Shown here: piece by piece, positions 8,819 through 19,010 of the stretch
Layout: each line of letters begins with the position of its first letter
Position numbering within the stretch: position 1 is the stretch's first letter
Source: Cladopsammia gracilis
Lineage: Eukaryota; Cnidaria; Anthozoa; Scleractinia; Dendrophylliidae
Direction: 5' to 3'
Assembly: GCA_022457155.1 (NCBI GenBank)
Contig: JAJGOT010000526.1
Span: forward strand, 386,001-450,000
DNA length: 64,000 nucleotides
Notes under the pieces: model-generated
The model's database searches: none
Told to the model about the DNA's origin: nothing
What the model saw: the letters and a program-made list of their open reading frames with translations, nothing else
Position numbers and translations under genes: made by a program

Positions 8819-9390
8819 TTGGAGTTTAACAAAACTTTAAACATAACGGATCCTGCCGGTGGTTCTGGTTCTCCTTCATCCTCTTTTTCGGGCGACTTCC
8901 AGGCCGCGGTTTCGCGCGATTTGTCAACCTTGATCGACGCGCGAGATTCGTCGAAGAAAACTTTTCGTTGGTTGAGGTTGCGATTAAACGTCCGAGACGT
9001 GACCGTTATGTTTTCAGGAGCAACGGGAATCAAGAGCAATTTGAACACGCCGAGGCGGTTATGGAAGGTTAGAGTCAGCGAAAGACGCGTTCAATAGTAG
9101 CATCATCGCGAAAGCTACGAGTTCCTTTGATGTAGGAGGGCGGAGTGAAAGGTTAGGGAGTCCAGTAAGAAGCGTGTTCGAAGACCAGACCGGAGATTTC
9201 AGCCATATCCAGCGCCTTCTCATAATCGTCGCAACCAGCCTTTCAGTTCCGGACAGCAGACGGATAAGTATGGTCGTGGTCTTTATGCGCGTGGTTCGCA
9301 GCCTTCTCGTCAGTTTGGGCCTTGTCAGTTAAAGATAAGTTTTAATTTTATTTCTTGTTCTCTAACTAGCTTTGTTTTACTCTCTGGCTT
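8819..9390 (+). pseudogene. Gag-like region of the Ngaro-like element
   Basis: An open stretch from 8819 (92 codons, MEFNKTLNITDPAGGSGS...) continues in other frames to about 9330. It is Ser/Gly-rich and then Arg-rich, and is followed directly by the B1 repeat. Position after A1 and composition suggest a Gag remnant. The RT region that should follow is missing here. Confidence 0.45.
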
Positions 9391-9460
9391 TTGCCTGGTA
9401 CTTGGAGCAGGCCATATCCTCCAAGCGAATATGGTTTATTTGCTTCTTTATTCAGCGTAG
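9390..9460 (+). repeat. Ngaro-like repeat B1
   Basis: 71 bp (TTTGCCTGGTACTTGGAGCA...CAGCGTAG) matching 14018-14089 with one or two changes; it abuts A2 directly. Confidence 0.9.
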
Positions 9461-9655
9461 AATGCAAATTATCTCCGGTACGCAGTTTAGGAGATAATGA
9501 CTTTCTACGCGTTATTCCATTGGCATGTGTAGTTTGTATAGCACTATTTGCTGCTAGTTAATTAACTATTGTTTAGCTATGGGTATAAATGGTAGTTAAT
9601 GTATTCTGTTAGTCACTCTCGCTCCAGTACGTGTACCAGGCTACAACTTTATTTT
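9461..9655 (+). repeat. Ngaro-like repeat A2
   Basis: Second copy of repeat A, adjacent to B1 as in canonical Ngaro 3' ends, although here it is followed by the pol region rather than by B2. Confidence 0.9.
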
Positions 9656-9989
9656 TATATTCTTTATTTATCAGATGTGCGAGTACCCTTCGATTTCAAG
9701 GGCACCTTAATACTCTGGCTGTTTGTTTCGATCTTAATTTATTTATTATCGCTATAACTTAGTTTAGCACTTCGATACCTTTTATATGCATTTATTTTAT
9801 ATTTTTCCCTTTCTTTTGTTTTTAGTGCTAGGAGTACGGTCACTTGACCTCCAATTGTACTGGCAAAGCCGGCGATGGTCGCCAATGACTGAATTCGGAC
9901 GATGGTGATGTTTCGGATTCTGATGAAGAAACCGTTCCCTTATTGATCGAATGTCGTTCGAAAAGTTCTAATATTCTTCTAATGAGTTA

Positions 9990-11940
9990 GCTGTTAAAGG
10001 GCGTTTGGTTCAGTCTTTCGATTTCTGGGAGCAGACGTCGGACGCTCCTTCCTTTATCATGGGCGCCATTAAACAGGGTTATAGCTTATCGCTTTGAAGT
10101 TTCTACCTCGTTGTTTTCTTTCAAACAATCGTTCAGCGTTAAGCAATGTTGATTTTGTTGATGCAACGATTCTCGACTAGTTTTCCTCCGCACTGCGTAT
10201 ATCCGCTTGCAGATGCCAAAGGCAAGAGGCTTCGTCTTGTCATAGACCTGCGCGAGGTTAATAAGTACTTAGTGGAACCGAAATTTCGCTATGAAGATTT
10301 ACGTTCGCTGAGTGAAGTTTTCGAACAAGGGTTTGGGTTTTTTATGTGGGATCTCAAGTTTGGATATCTCCATGCAGACAGTTTTCGTCCTCATCAGTAA
10401 TTTTTGGGTTTCGCATGGACTTTAAATGGAGTTGTTAGATATTTAACGTTTACTGTTCTTCCCTTCGGTCCCAGTACAGCATGCTTTTGTTTTGCCAAGC
10501 TTTTGCGTCCCTTGGTTAAGAGATGGCGGCCATGTCACATGGCTGTTTTGTTTATTTGGACGACGGAATTTCGGGTCAGTACGATTGTGTTTCTTCCCGT
10601 GCCACTAGCCTTGTTCAACGTTCGGATTTATCGTCAGCCGGTTTCGTTGAAAACGAGAACAAATCACATTGGGAGCCCGTTCAGATCAGTGAATGGCTGG
10701 TTTTTCTGATCAACACTTTTCAGCACTTTTTTCAGATTCCAGAGTCCAAACTTGCGAGGTTGAAACGTTCATTAGAATCTTTAATCCAAGACAGTTAAGA
10801 GACCTACAAGGAGTTGGCACGCCTCGCCGCGTTCATCATTTCATTAACCTTAGCGGTCGGTCCTATTGCTCGTCTTTTACGAGGCCAATGCACTTTTTCA
10901 TCCAGTCTAGGCCAGCTAGTGATGCTTCGTTTGTTTTTTCAGAGCTTTTATTACAAGAGCTGAAGTTTTGGCCGTAGCATATAGATTCCTTTAATGGTTA
11001 TTCTATTTATGGTGTGTTTTCTGTCAGTTCAACTATTTACACCGACGCTAGCGACTTTGCGTTCGGCGGCTATTTCGCTACGTCGGATGGCGAACCGGTT
11101 CGGGATATGTTTGAACCTTCTGATTTTGCTACAAGTTCGACTTAGCGGGAGTTGAAAGCTGTATTTTACGTCCTAACGTGTTATACCGAAAAGTTGAGTC
11201 ATCGTAAAGTTAAGTCTTCGTTGCCAATATGGGTGCCTCTCGCATTCGCACGGTCGGTGGTCCAAAGCCTCATTTGCAGAAGATCGCTGTTGATATTTTC
11301 GTTTTGCGTTTAACTTTTTGGCATTTCGTAAGCATCTCAGTGGTTGTTCCGCACGGAGAATGATCGCGCGGATCTGCTTTGCAGGTTTGTCGACAGGGAT
11401 GATTGGGGTTTAAATCGTACTGTTTTCCAGTTGCTGGACGCGAAATGGGGTCCGGCATTCTGTGGATCGCTTTTCATTGTATTTCAATTCTCAAGTAGCG
11501 AGGTTCAACTCCAAGTATATTTCGCCCTGTTGTTCCACGGCAGATGCGTTAGCTCTAGATTGGAGCGCGGACAATAATTGGTTGTGTCCACCTGTGCATC
11601 TCGTCATTGCTGCACTTAAGCATTTGCGCTTCCATAACGGGGTTGGGTCATGTACTCATATAATTCCAGAATGGCCTACCAGTTTATTTTGGCCTTTCTT
11701 GCATGACAGTCCATATCGGTTTCCGTCCTTTGTCAAGGAATTCGTGGCACTTCCCAGATTACCGGATTTGCTAATTGAGGGCCCTGGTCAGCAAGTGGTT
11801 TATCGTAGAAGACCTTCAGTGTTTGTTAGATGTCCGTCCTTCAATGTGTTGGCTTTGCGCATTGATTTTCGCCGATACACGTTTTCTACCTCTCATTTAG
11901 GTCGAGGTTTAAGTTTTGTCAGTCTGTTCATACCTCCCAT
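9990..11940 (+). pseudogene. Reverse transcriptase-RNase H region of the Ngaro-like element
   Basis: RT motifs run in several frames: LRLVIDLREVNKYL (about 10227-10268), the DLKFGY block after FGFFMWD, LTFTVLPFGPSTACF (10443-10490), and a VYLDDGISGQYD catalytic box in the overlapping frame (10548-10580). An RNase H-like segment begins near 11035 (STIYTDASDFAFGGY) and continues to about 11400 (ENDRADLLCRFVDRDDWG). Stops and frameshifts are frequent. The motif style is that of DIRS/Ngaro RTs. The element copies itself through RNA and integrates by a tyrosine recombinase; this copy cannot. Confidence 0.75.
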
Positions 11941-12690
11941 TTAGGTTGAGGGTAAGTTTAGTGTGCGTTAATACCTCCCTGATTTAGGTCGATGTATCAA
12001 TTTGGCGAGCGTTTGTTACTCTCATGGAGATCCAGAGCCTAGTTAAGGCCGTTTATACCTCCCATTTAGGTCGAGGGTCAAGGTTAGTATGCGTTCATAC
12101 CTCCCATTTATGTTGAGGTTAATTTTAGTGTGCCTTAATACCTCCCTGATTTAGGTCGATGTATCAATTTGGCGAGCGTTTGCTACTCTCATGGAGATCC
12201 AGAGCCTAGTTAAGGGCGTTTATACCTCCCATTTAGGTCGAGGTTCAAGTTTAGTATGCGTTCATACCTCCCATTTAGGTTGAGGTTAAGTTTAGTGTGC
12301 GTTAATACCTCCCTGATTTAGGTCGATGTATCAATTTGGTGAGCGTTTGCTACTCTCATTGAGATCCAGAGCCTAGATAAGAGCGTTTATCCCTCCCATT
12401 TAGGTTGAGGGTCAAGGTTAGTATGCGTTCATACCTCCCATTTAGGTTGAGGGTCAAGTTTAGTATGCGTTCATACCTCCCATTTAGGTTGAGGGTCAAG
12501 TTTAGTATGCGTTCATGCCTCCCATTTAGGTTGAGGGTCAAGTTTACTATGCGTTCATACCTCCCATTTAGGTTGAGGTATCAGTTTGGCGAGTGTTTTG
12601 CTGCTCTCATTGAGATTCAGAGTCTCATTTGTCGGTGGTTATATCTTCCATTTAGGTCGTAGAGTCGGGTTTGACGAGCGTTTACACCTC
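11870..12690 (+). repeat. Higher-order tandem repeat inside the Ngaro-like element
   Basis: The basic unit is about 42 bp (ATACCTCCCATTTAGGTTGA-type). Three larger units of 167 bp, marked by CCTCCCTGATTTAGGTCGAT at about 11974, 12141 and 12308, are followed by four simple 42-bp units (12405-12580). Short Arg/Phe-rich frames here are repeat artefacts. Confidence 0.85.
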
Positions 12691-12859
12691 CCTTTCTGAT
12701 GGAGGTGTTTAGTTCGGTTTCCGTATATTCCTTCCATTTAGAGCAAAGCGTCGTAATTTTTCACCCAGCTGGTATCAGTCTGGTTTCATTTTGTCTGTTG
12801 CCTATATTATTTAGCTGGGACTAATTTGTTGTTTGTCTTCTAGATATCAGTCATGTTGG

Positions 12860-13930
12860 TATTTTAGAGATGGCTCAAAGTCTGACCGATCCTAATCTGT
12901 CCTTGCGAGTGCCGCAGCTTTTGGGGCTTGGTTCTTGCTTCAAATGCTCCAAACACTGTATCCAAATACTCTCACGGCTGAAGTCGTTGGCGCCGTTGTG
13001 CTCAGTCTAAACATGGAGTGTCTTATATCCCTGCCGGGCCATTGCATGTGGCATTGTGCCATTTGGAGCAGACCGAAGGTGCCTTAAAGAATGATTCTGG
13101 TGGTAGCGTCATTGATTCTGCGTTGTATTGTGTTTGATGAGGCCACAAGCTAGCTGGATTTGAATCGCCGACCATTCATCTGACAGTCGTTGCAGCCGCT
13201 GAATGAGGTATAAAGAGGAAATTGTCAAGACCAGTCCAACCCGAGAAACTCTTGAATTTAGAGGCTGTTGTTAGAATAGCTCAGGCATATAGCACTGTTT
13301 TCGCATCTCTCGCAGGAATTCGCTTTTTGTTTGTTTTCTAAGTTGGCTATGCGGGGTTTTTTCGTATTTCCGAATTACTGGATATTAAGGTTAATGATAT
13401 ATCGATTTCTGATATTGGAATGTCGGTTTTTGTTCCGCAAGGAAAAACGATCAATTTCGTGAAGGCCACACTTCTGTAATTGCTAGGTCTCGTAAGATTT
13501 CATGTGCAGCAGTGGCTATCTCTGAGACAATTATTGATTTATTACCGTGCTGTAAGGATTCTTCTCAGTTTATGATTTTGCGGAGAATTGTAAGGTAGGA
13601 GGGTTCTTGTTATCATAAGTCCCTTGGTATCAGTTATTCAACCATTTGTGTCGAATTCAGGAAGTATTTGTCTCCATTTGTTTGTGATGTTAACGATTAT
13701 TGTATAGCTATATAACTGAGGGCCCTGGATTGGTAGATAGACATGCAGGAAAGCTCTATGTTCAACGTTCGCAGGATAGAATGTTAGAAGTAACTAGAAG
13801 TATGGTATCTAGGTCTTTTCGGCCAGTGGAGGGCCCGAGTTTGTGTCTTGGTCTCCACCCAGGTTTCCCGTTCCCCAAGAGGGTTATGTGGGTTTTTCCC
13901 GGCCTCCCTGACACTGCTCGTAAATTAGTC
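12860..13930 (+). pseudogene. Tyrosine recombinase region of the Ngaro-like element
   Basis: Fragments in several frames: FFRISELLDIKVNDISISDI (about 13357-13416) carries the first catalytic Arg (RISE) region. A segment near 13605-13690 (HKSLGISYSTICVEFRKYLS) follows, and a C-terminal LYVQRSQDRMLEVTRSM (about 13757-13810) contains the likely Tyr nucleophile. The part between, where His-x-x-Arg would lie, is missing or scrambled. It follows RT/RNase H as in Ngaro-type elements. Confidence 0.65.
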
Positions 13931-14017
13931 TGTTAGAAAATGATTGTTTATTTCGTTTATGTTTTTAACTCAGATAAGCTAATTGCTTAATTAAGTTTTG
14001 GCAAAGATTATTAAAGC

Positions 14018-14089
14018 ATTTGCCTGGTACTTGGAGCAGGCCATATCCTCCAGGCGAATATGGTTTATTTGCTTCTTTATTCAGCGTAG
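14018..14089 (+). repeat. Ngaro-like repeat B2
   Basis: 72-bp copy of B1. Its end (CAGCGTAG/AA) marks the right boundary of the retroelement and the return to the viral gene. Confidence 0.88.
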
Positions 14090-14554
14090 AAAGAAAAGAT
14101 CTATCAAGAACAAAAAGAATCCGACAACGAGACTTATGAAGAAGATTCAACAGACAACGAAGGAGAGGAAAGCGCTTCTGAGAACAGTCCGGCCGATGAG
14201 TCTGAAGAGAGCGACCAAGAAATTCAAATTGATGAAGAGGATGCAGGAAATTCAACCGACAACGAAGAAGAGGAAAGCGCTTCTGAAAGCGGGAAAATAA
14301 TTCAGGCAAAAAGTCAAATCCCATGTCATTATTGCGAGAGTTCAAATGTGTATGTAACCGGAGTCGTGAAATGTCCCAAATGCTTTTGGCATGATAATAA
14401 AAAGATTTGCCCCATATGCGAGCACAAGATTCCTTTGGACAAGACTAAACTCGTGAAAGAGACCCTTGCTCGTTGTGATGATTGCAGTGCGGTGAGATAC
14501 AGAAAACCAAGGGAATCAAAGAGTACTTTGTATAAACCCGATGAAAAAGAATAA
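14090..14554 (+). pseudogene. Acidic virus-like protein, 3' portion with zinc ribbons
   Basis: Open from the retroelement boundary. It has a long acidic stretch with a repeated module (EESASENSPADESEESDQ and later EEEESASESG), then a Cys-rich C-terminus: CHYC, CPKC, CPICEH, CDDC, spaced for two zinc ribbons or a RING-like fold. It ends KPDEKE, stop 14552-14554. The last ~80 nt lie in the inverted repeat, so an inverted partial copy exists at 5943-6055. The first half of the gene is at 8212-8619. The upstream frame with Lys/Arg-rich translation (13998-14300) is a shadow. Confidence 0.6.
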
Positions 14555-15048
14555 ATCGACTCTGTCTGTTCCTTAATTTCCAACTAAGCTTTTAAATTGT
14601 CTGTATAATTATGAAATTGTTTGTTATCAATAAATATAGTTTGAACTTAATAAAGTGTGGTTTTATTGTTTTAGTAACGCATGTAATTGGTTGCTTTGTT
14701 TATTTTTCCGAGGTGCTAATTTTTCATGCAAATTTAGTTCAGTGAAAGTTCGCATAATTAAAAGTTTGAACATTGAAGCTACCGGAAAAGAAATTAAAAC
14801 TTAAAGTGGGTGATGGCTGGGAAACTGAAAATCGATATAGAGTCTAGCGATGAAGCGGTTATAAGAATGTTGCGGATCTTAGTAAAGTAAACGCGTTTTT
14901 TTTATACTGTGCAATTTTATTGCTTCTAAACTTGAATGTTTCGGAACCCTCTTATAAGTTTTCTTTGGTTATAATATCGATCACAGCTTTGATGGTCTAG
15001 TGGTTAAGACACTGCGTTGTGGCCGCAGTAACCCAGGTTCGAGTCCTG
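14476..15048. repeat. Right long inverted repeat of the second virus-like element (outer end truncated)
   Basis: Reverse complement of 5479-6055. Matching stops at 15048, inside the T-arm/acceptor of the tRNA-His, about 115 bp short of the left repeat. This marks a deletion or recombination end. Confidence 0.85.
14986..15048 (+). pseudogene. tRNA-His (GUG), 3' truncated
   Basis: Same sequence as the intact copy at 5470-5540 from the acceptor 5' strand through the T arm, but the acceptor 3' strand is replaced by unrelated sequence (GAGGTCCGAGG). Confidence 0.85.
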
Positions 15049-15317
15049 AGGTCCGAGGTCTACACACTAAACTGTTTTTGTTAAACTTTACAGAATGAAT
15101 GCGAACCTTTTACGCTTTCTTTCAAAAGCTTGGAAGTTCAAGCTTGAATATTTTTTTAAATGATGTGATCAATGGTTTGATTTCACGCATGGTTTATATG
15201 TCAAAAGGTTGTTATTACATGTAAGCATCTTGGAAACCACTGAAGCGTTTCGTGTTCACTAGGGCGCGCAGTGTACCGTGACGGCCGCACCAAAATTTTG
15301 TTGAGAATATTATAAAC

Positions 15318-15474
15318 AAGAAATCGTATGATCATGAACTACTCGTGCATTTCGTAATTTATGGGCACTCGTGATGTTTTGAAAGTTCTCAAATTGCACG
15401 AGCTGAGAACTTTCAAAACATCACTCGTGCCCATAAATCACGAAATGCACTCGTGTTCATACGATTTCCTATAG
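15318..15474. mobile_element. Palindromic foldback MITE
   Basis: Arms of about 70 bp (GAAATCGTATGATCATGAAC... and its reverse complement ending ATACGATTTC) around a short loop. No coding capacity. Terminal duplication is not clear. Confidence 0.7.
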
Positions 15475-15475
15475 A

Positions 15476-15965
15476 TAGGCTGAAAGCCGATGATAAGCTT
15501 AACTGAGGTGAAAGGTCAGAAGCACAAGAATTAAGATCGACGACCGGGCTATTTTTCAATTTTAGCAATTCTCAAAAACAGTATTACGCGACCGTCTGCA
15601 CAGTACATTTGGACCGAACAAAAGTTCACAAAAACAACTTTTTCTCGGTCTAGAACGAATAACTAGTATGACTAATTTCCGAATAAAATACACCTGTTGC
15701 GTATCAAAAATTGCCCGAGAAACTGATTTGGAAATCAAAATTGCAAAAAATACACAAACATATTTGCATAAGGCGAAGCGAGTGAAGTTAGAACCATAAA
15801 ATCTAAGATTTTTGTGTACATAAAATCGCTTTTCAACCTATGTAATAAATGAACAAACACATAAAGATGGACAACACAATCTTCTTTCGAAAAATTTTAT
15901 TCAAATCTCTACAAGCTTATGTTTAAAAGCAAAACGCGTACCATTTATAGCGCATCGAGGCCAAT
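15476..15965. repeat. Dispersed repeat, copy 1 (pair with 23712-24302)
   Basis: About 490 bp beginning near GCCGATGATAAGCTTAACTG and ending TTTATAGCGCATCGA, recurring in direct orientation at 23712-24302 where an AAT microsatellite interrupts it. No coding capacity seen. Confidence 0.8.
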
Positions 15966-15974
15966 GAAGGATGA

Positions 15975-16211
15975 CAAAAATTCACAGAAAATTTCAACGG
16001 ATTACAACCGACACAGTTAGCACTGAATAAAACCTTTGACCCGAAGGATTTATTCTACGCTCTGGTGGATGTTATGGCGCACATGGGTATGTGTAATCAT
16101 CCATTCAATCAGTTGACTGACCGCGACATTTTCACGGGCAAATTTCCCGCCAGAGTTATCCACTCGCTTCCGATTGGTCTAAACAATGAAATTAAATGGG
16201 TTAAGTCATAG
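15975..16211 (+). other. Short open frame without start (78 codons), possibly a coding remnant
   Basis: Open from after TGA at 15972 to TAG at 16209. The translation has protein-like composition (KTFDPKDLFYALVDVMAHMG, then NHPFNQLTDRDIFTGKFPAR). There is no ATG near its start and no family is recognised. It could be an exon or transposon remnant, or chance. Confidence 0.25.
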
Positions 16212-17414
16212 CTTGCACATGCGCCGAACCGTGAAACACTCCCGTTAAGATTCCCTGGGCCAAGTTATGCGACTCTCCTTAATAATATTGGAAACAAGAA
16301 AACGTCGGTGCAAGGATTCTCATCGAAGGTTTTGCTTTGCTATTGTTCCTTTGGTGGCTTTTTTTGTCGATTCATGTTTGCACACCTACGCGTTACTTTG
16401 GGAACCTGAATTTCGTACAATTTGCCACTTATTTTTCAATACAGAATCCTTGTTCCCGCGAATAGCTAATTTATCTAAGCGCACTAGCACAATTCGTTTT
16501 ATATATGTAACTATTCCAGTACCATAAGTATGTAACCTTAAAATTGCAAGCGTAGAAAACCGAAAAGAGAAACAATCACTATTCAGGCCACAAAGGTCAA
16601 TTTAGGCTGTTTGTTTATAATTGTATTCCATATGAATTTTAGATGTTGACCCAGTTGGAACAAAGATGGCATCAAGGGAATCCTCTACTCGTCCAAAGGA
16701 CGATTGCCTTAAGGCTGTGATTGATAATGTTATTTCTCTTGTCCGTTTCTGCACATGGAAAACGTCTAACTACTTTAAGCGAATAATAAGCAACATTATG
16801 AAAATGATTAAATAACGGATAATTATGAAATGCGAAGGTGATGGTAAATGGGGCCGGCCGTTAATTCGGTATCTTGTTCTTTCCGAAATTGATTGCGAAT
16901 TGTAATCTGGTTTTTCCAGTGGCGGTCCTTTTACCTTTCACCTCGCATTTATCGGGAATGAATACCCTACAATTTTTTTTTTGTCAAAACGGTGTATATA
17001 TGTTTGGGTAAATATGGCTAAATATTGGTGCGAAAGCTAAAGCAACTAAATCTTCGTTCGAAGAGTAAATTAAACGAATAAACGTTTAAGCGAAAAGCGA
17101 ATCAAGCGAATATAACAAAATACCCAAAAATGTCTGCTTACAAAATGTCGCTCCCCCACCGACGCAGCACCACAGTTTCTTAAGACACAACCATTTTTAA
17201 AAGTTCAGTTAACAGGGAAAAGACGACTAAAATTACATCGCAAAAACTAGCAAAACAAAAGTTTCCTAAACAATGACTTTTCGAGAAAATTGAAAGATTA
17301 CATGTGGTTTTTTTGTAACTTGATTTTATGTTGTCCGATCTGCAACATGGTTCAGGTGCTTCCTCTCGATTGTAACTACAATAGAAATGTTCTCAAAAAT
17401 CGACTGAACAATTA
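16212..17414. other. Non-coding region downstream of the cadherin gene
   Basis: Presumed 3' flank/UTR side of the minus-strand cadherin gene. No gene, tRNA or clear repeat is recognised. Confidence 0.4.
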
Positions 17415-17489
17415 TCACACTTTTGTTTCCTTTGTTGCACCGTCATTTGATTCCTCTTCCTCGGTTTCGTTTTTAGGATAACCATAATT
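17415..17489 (-). CDS. Cadherin-family gene, last coding exon
   Basis: On the minus strand the acceptor TTTGTTTCACAG precedes a 75-nt exon in phase 0 encoding NYGYPKNETEEEESNDGATK and ending ETKV-stop (TGA at 17415-17417). The acidic cytoplasmic tail ends in a class I PDZ-ligand pattern (T-K-V, Ser/Thr-x-hydrophobic). The phase fits the preceding 37-nt exon exactly. Linkage to the upstream exons rests on phase and splice sites, not transcript data. Confidence 0.62.
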   Translation of the reverse strand, partial: NYGYPKNETEEEESNDGATKETKV

Positions 17490-17614
17490 CTGTGAAACAA
17501 ACAAAAACAAAGTTGTGATATGTAGTTAATTAAACAGAAAGCAACGAATCAATATCTAGCCGCTTTCTCGCCCAACCTCCTGTGGGTGCCACGGTAAAGC
17601 CACAGAAAACTGAC

Positions 17615-17651
17615 CTGGTTTCCGTCGGCTTTCATTTCGTACGTAGTGTAT
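17615..17651 (-). CDS. Cadherin-family gene, 37-nt cytoplasmic exon
   Basis: Flanked by a polypyrimidine acceptor (GGTTTTCCAG) and donor GTCAGT. It starts by completing a codon left two bases long by the transmembrane exon and encodes YTTYEMKADGNQ, ending in phase 0 for the last exon. It is very short, but both phases match. Confidence 0.55.
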
Positions 17652-18910
17652 CTGGAAAACCAAAAAAAAAAACAATATGAGGAATAGTTGATATAGCAAT
17701 CTCTTCCTCCGCCAGACATTCCTGATATTATCCCTGCCAGGATGTTCAGGTATAAACATGCACAAAAGCCCTTCAACTTGAAACTATAGAGTACCTTCAG
17801 ATTGACCATTTTTCGAAATTTGTTTTGGGAGTCAAAATGGAGGTTTCAGAATGATCCTTCATCCAAAAACTGGAGAAATGACGTTTTTGACCCGAAGTTT
17901 GTCTACGACGCGTGATATATTTTTTAGCGCTGTTTTCTGTAAGTGAACTTTTGGCTTGTATGGGGGTACTTTAAAGAGCTACAACTCAAAGGGAATTCGT
18001 TCCATTTAACTCAAATTTGGACAGTAGCTACGTTAACATAAAATAAAAAAGACATGTCGGGGGTTTTATAATTTCTGAAAACTTTTTCGTTTCGAATCAT
18101 TTTCGCGGATTATTAATTTTTTTCGCCCTATTTCGAAAATGTTCTGTAACTTTTCATTGAAATTGAATATGGGAAAACGCAGACAGGTTTTTCTGGCGCT
18201 GCGGGTCCAGAAACCCGAGAACAAATCAAACTAGCAAAATATAATAATCACTTTGAGTTGTAGCTTTCAAAAGCTGATTCAAACGCTAACATTTACAATT
18301 CGCAAAAAATTGGACAATTCATCTATTAGAAAATGAAAGATATATTTAGATATACCGCTATATAAGTTTTAAGTTTATACAGGGGTTAAGGTATCCTGCA
18401 CTAAATTAAATTCAATTTGAGATCAAAGGACAACAGGTTTTTCTGTCTCATGACTGTTAAGTGCCACCCTCTTTTTAAAAATATAGTTGATTAATGTAAA
18501 TCCACAATTTTCTGTTGATGTGTCTGAGAATGTACGTTGTGCTTCATTTTTTCTCTGTCTAAAGTCCGGAATATTAAACAAACATGGGTATTGTTGATCT
18601 TCTTTTTCTCCTCCGCTCTTCCCCTTCCCCCTTTTCGTTATCTTTGGTTTGACTTTCAGGCTGCTTAGAGTCATAGAAGCCTTGTTTGAGCGTAGTTGTA
18701 GTGAAAATGCTGCAATTTTCATCAACCACGGTTTTAAAAAATAAGGAAGATAAAAACGTGACTGAATAATAAATAGATAAATATATAATAAATAAATAAA
18801 TAGATAAATAAATAAATAAATAAATAAAAGAAATACATAGTTATTGGGTGTGTTCTTTAAACAAACATAAGTCCATGCCAAGCTTTTCTCATTTATCCAT
18901 CATAACTTAC
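17652..18910 (-). other. Cadherin gene intron
   Basis: Lies between the 37-nt exon and the transmembrane exon. It contains a TAAA/TAGA microsatellite at about 18766-18830. Long frames reading poly-Tyr/Leu/Ile here are microsatellite artefacts. Confidence 0.55.
18766..18830. repeat. (TAAA)n / TAGATAAA microsatellite
   Basis: Repeated AAATAAATAAATAGATAAAT-type tetranucleotides. Confidence 0.9.
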
Positions 18911-19010
18911 CTGCGTTTTTTCATGCACCAAATTGTCAAAATAACAAGCAAGAGAAATAGAAGGGCGGCAATGGTAATCAGAGCATATTTGCCTTCATCT
19001 GGAAAACCAT
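18911..19010 (-). CDS. Cadherin-family gene, transmembrane exon
   Basis: 100-nt exon on the minus strand between acceptor ACATTCTCAG and donor GTAAGT. It encodes GFPDEGKY followed by a 20-residue hydrophobic helix ALITIAALLFLLLVILTIWC and a stop-transfer MKKRR. Its first two bases complete a codon whose first base ends the cadherin exon at 20635. It anchors the ectodomain in the plasma membrane. Confidence 0.72.

Larger units (their letters stand above)
8620..14089 (+). mobile_element. Ngaro-like tyrosine-recombinase retroelement, degraded, tandem/rearranged
   Basis: Split direct repeats A (8620-8814 and 9461-9655) and B (9390-9460 and 14018-14089) delimit the insertion. Inside are a Gag-like stretch, RT, RNase H-like and tyrosine recombinase remnants in the order expected for Ngaro/Pat-type elements. 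The usual layout is A1-genes-B1-A2-B2. Here only a short gag-like region lies between A1 and B1, and the pol region lies between A2 and B2, as if two partly deleted copies sit head to tail. There is no target duplication, as expected for this class. It splits the acidic viral gene exactly at its ends. Confidence 0.8.

Noticed and set aside
8620..9655. LTR retrotransposon (two ~195-bp direct repeats)
   Set aside because: The A/B split-repeat pattern, the tyrosine recombinase remnant and lack of target duplication fit a Ngaro-type element better; no TG...CA LTR ends.
12356..12662. Arg/Asn-rich periodic frames
   Set aside because: They follow the 42-bp tandem repeat of the Ngaro-like element.
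18423..18881. 152-codon frame with a hydrophobic N-terminus
   Set aside because: The hydrophobic run is the TAAA microsatellite; the rest has no protein-like signal and lies in a cadherin intron.
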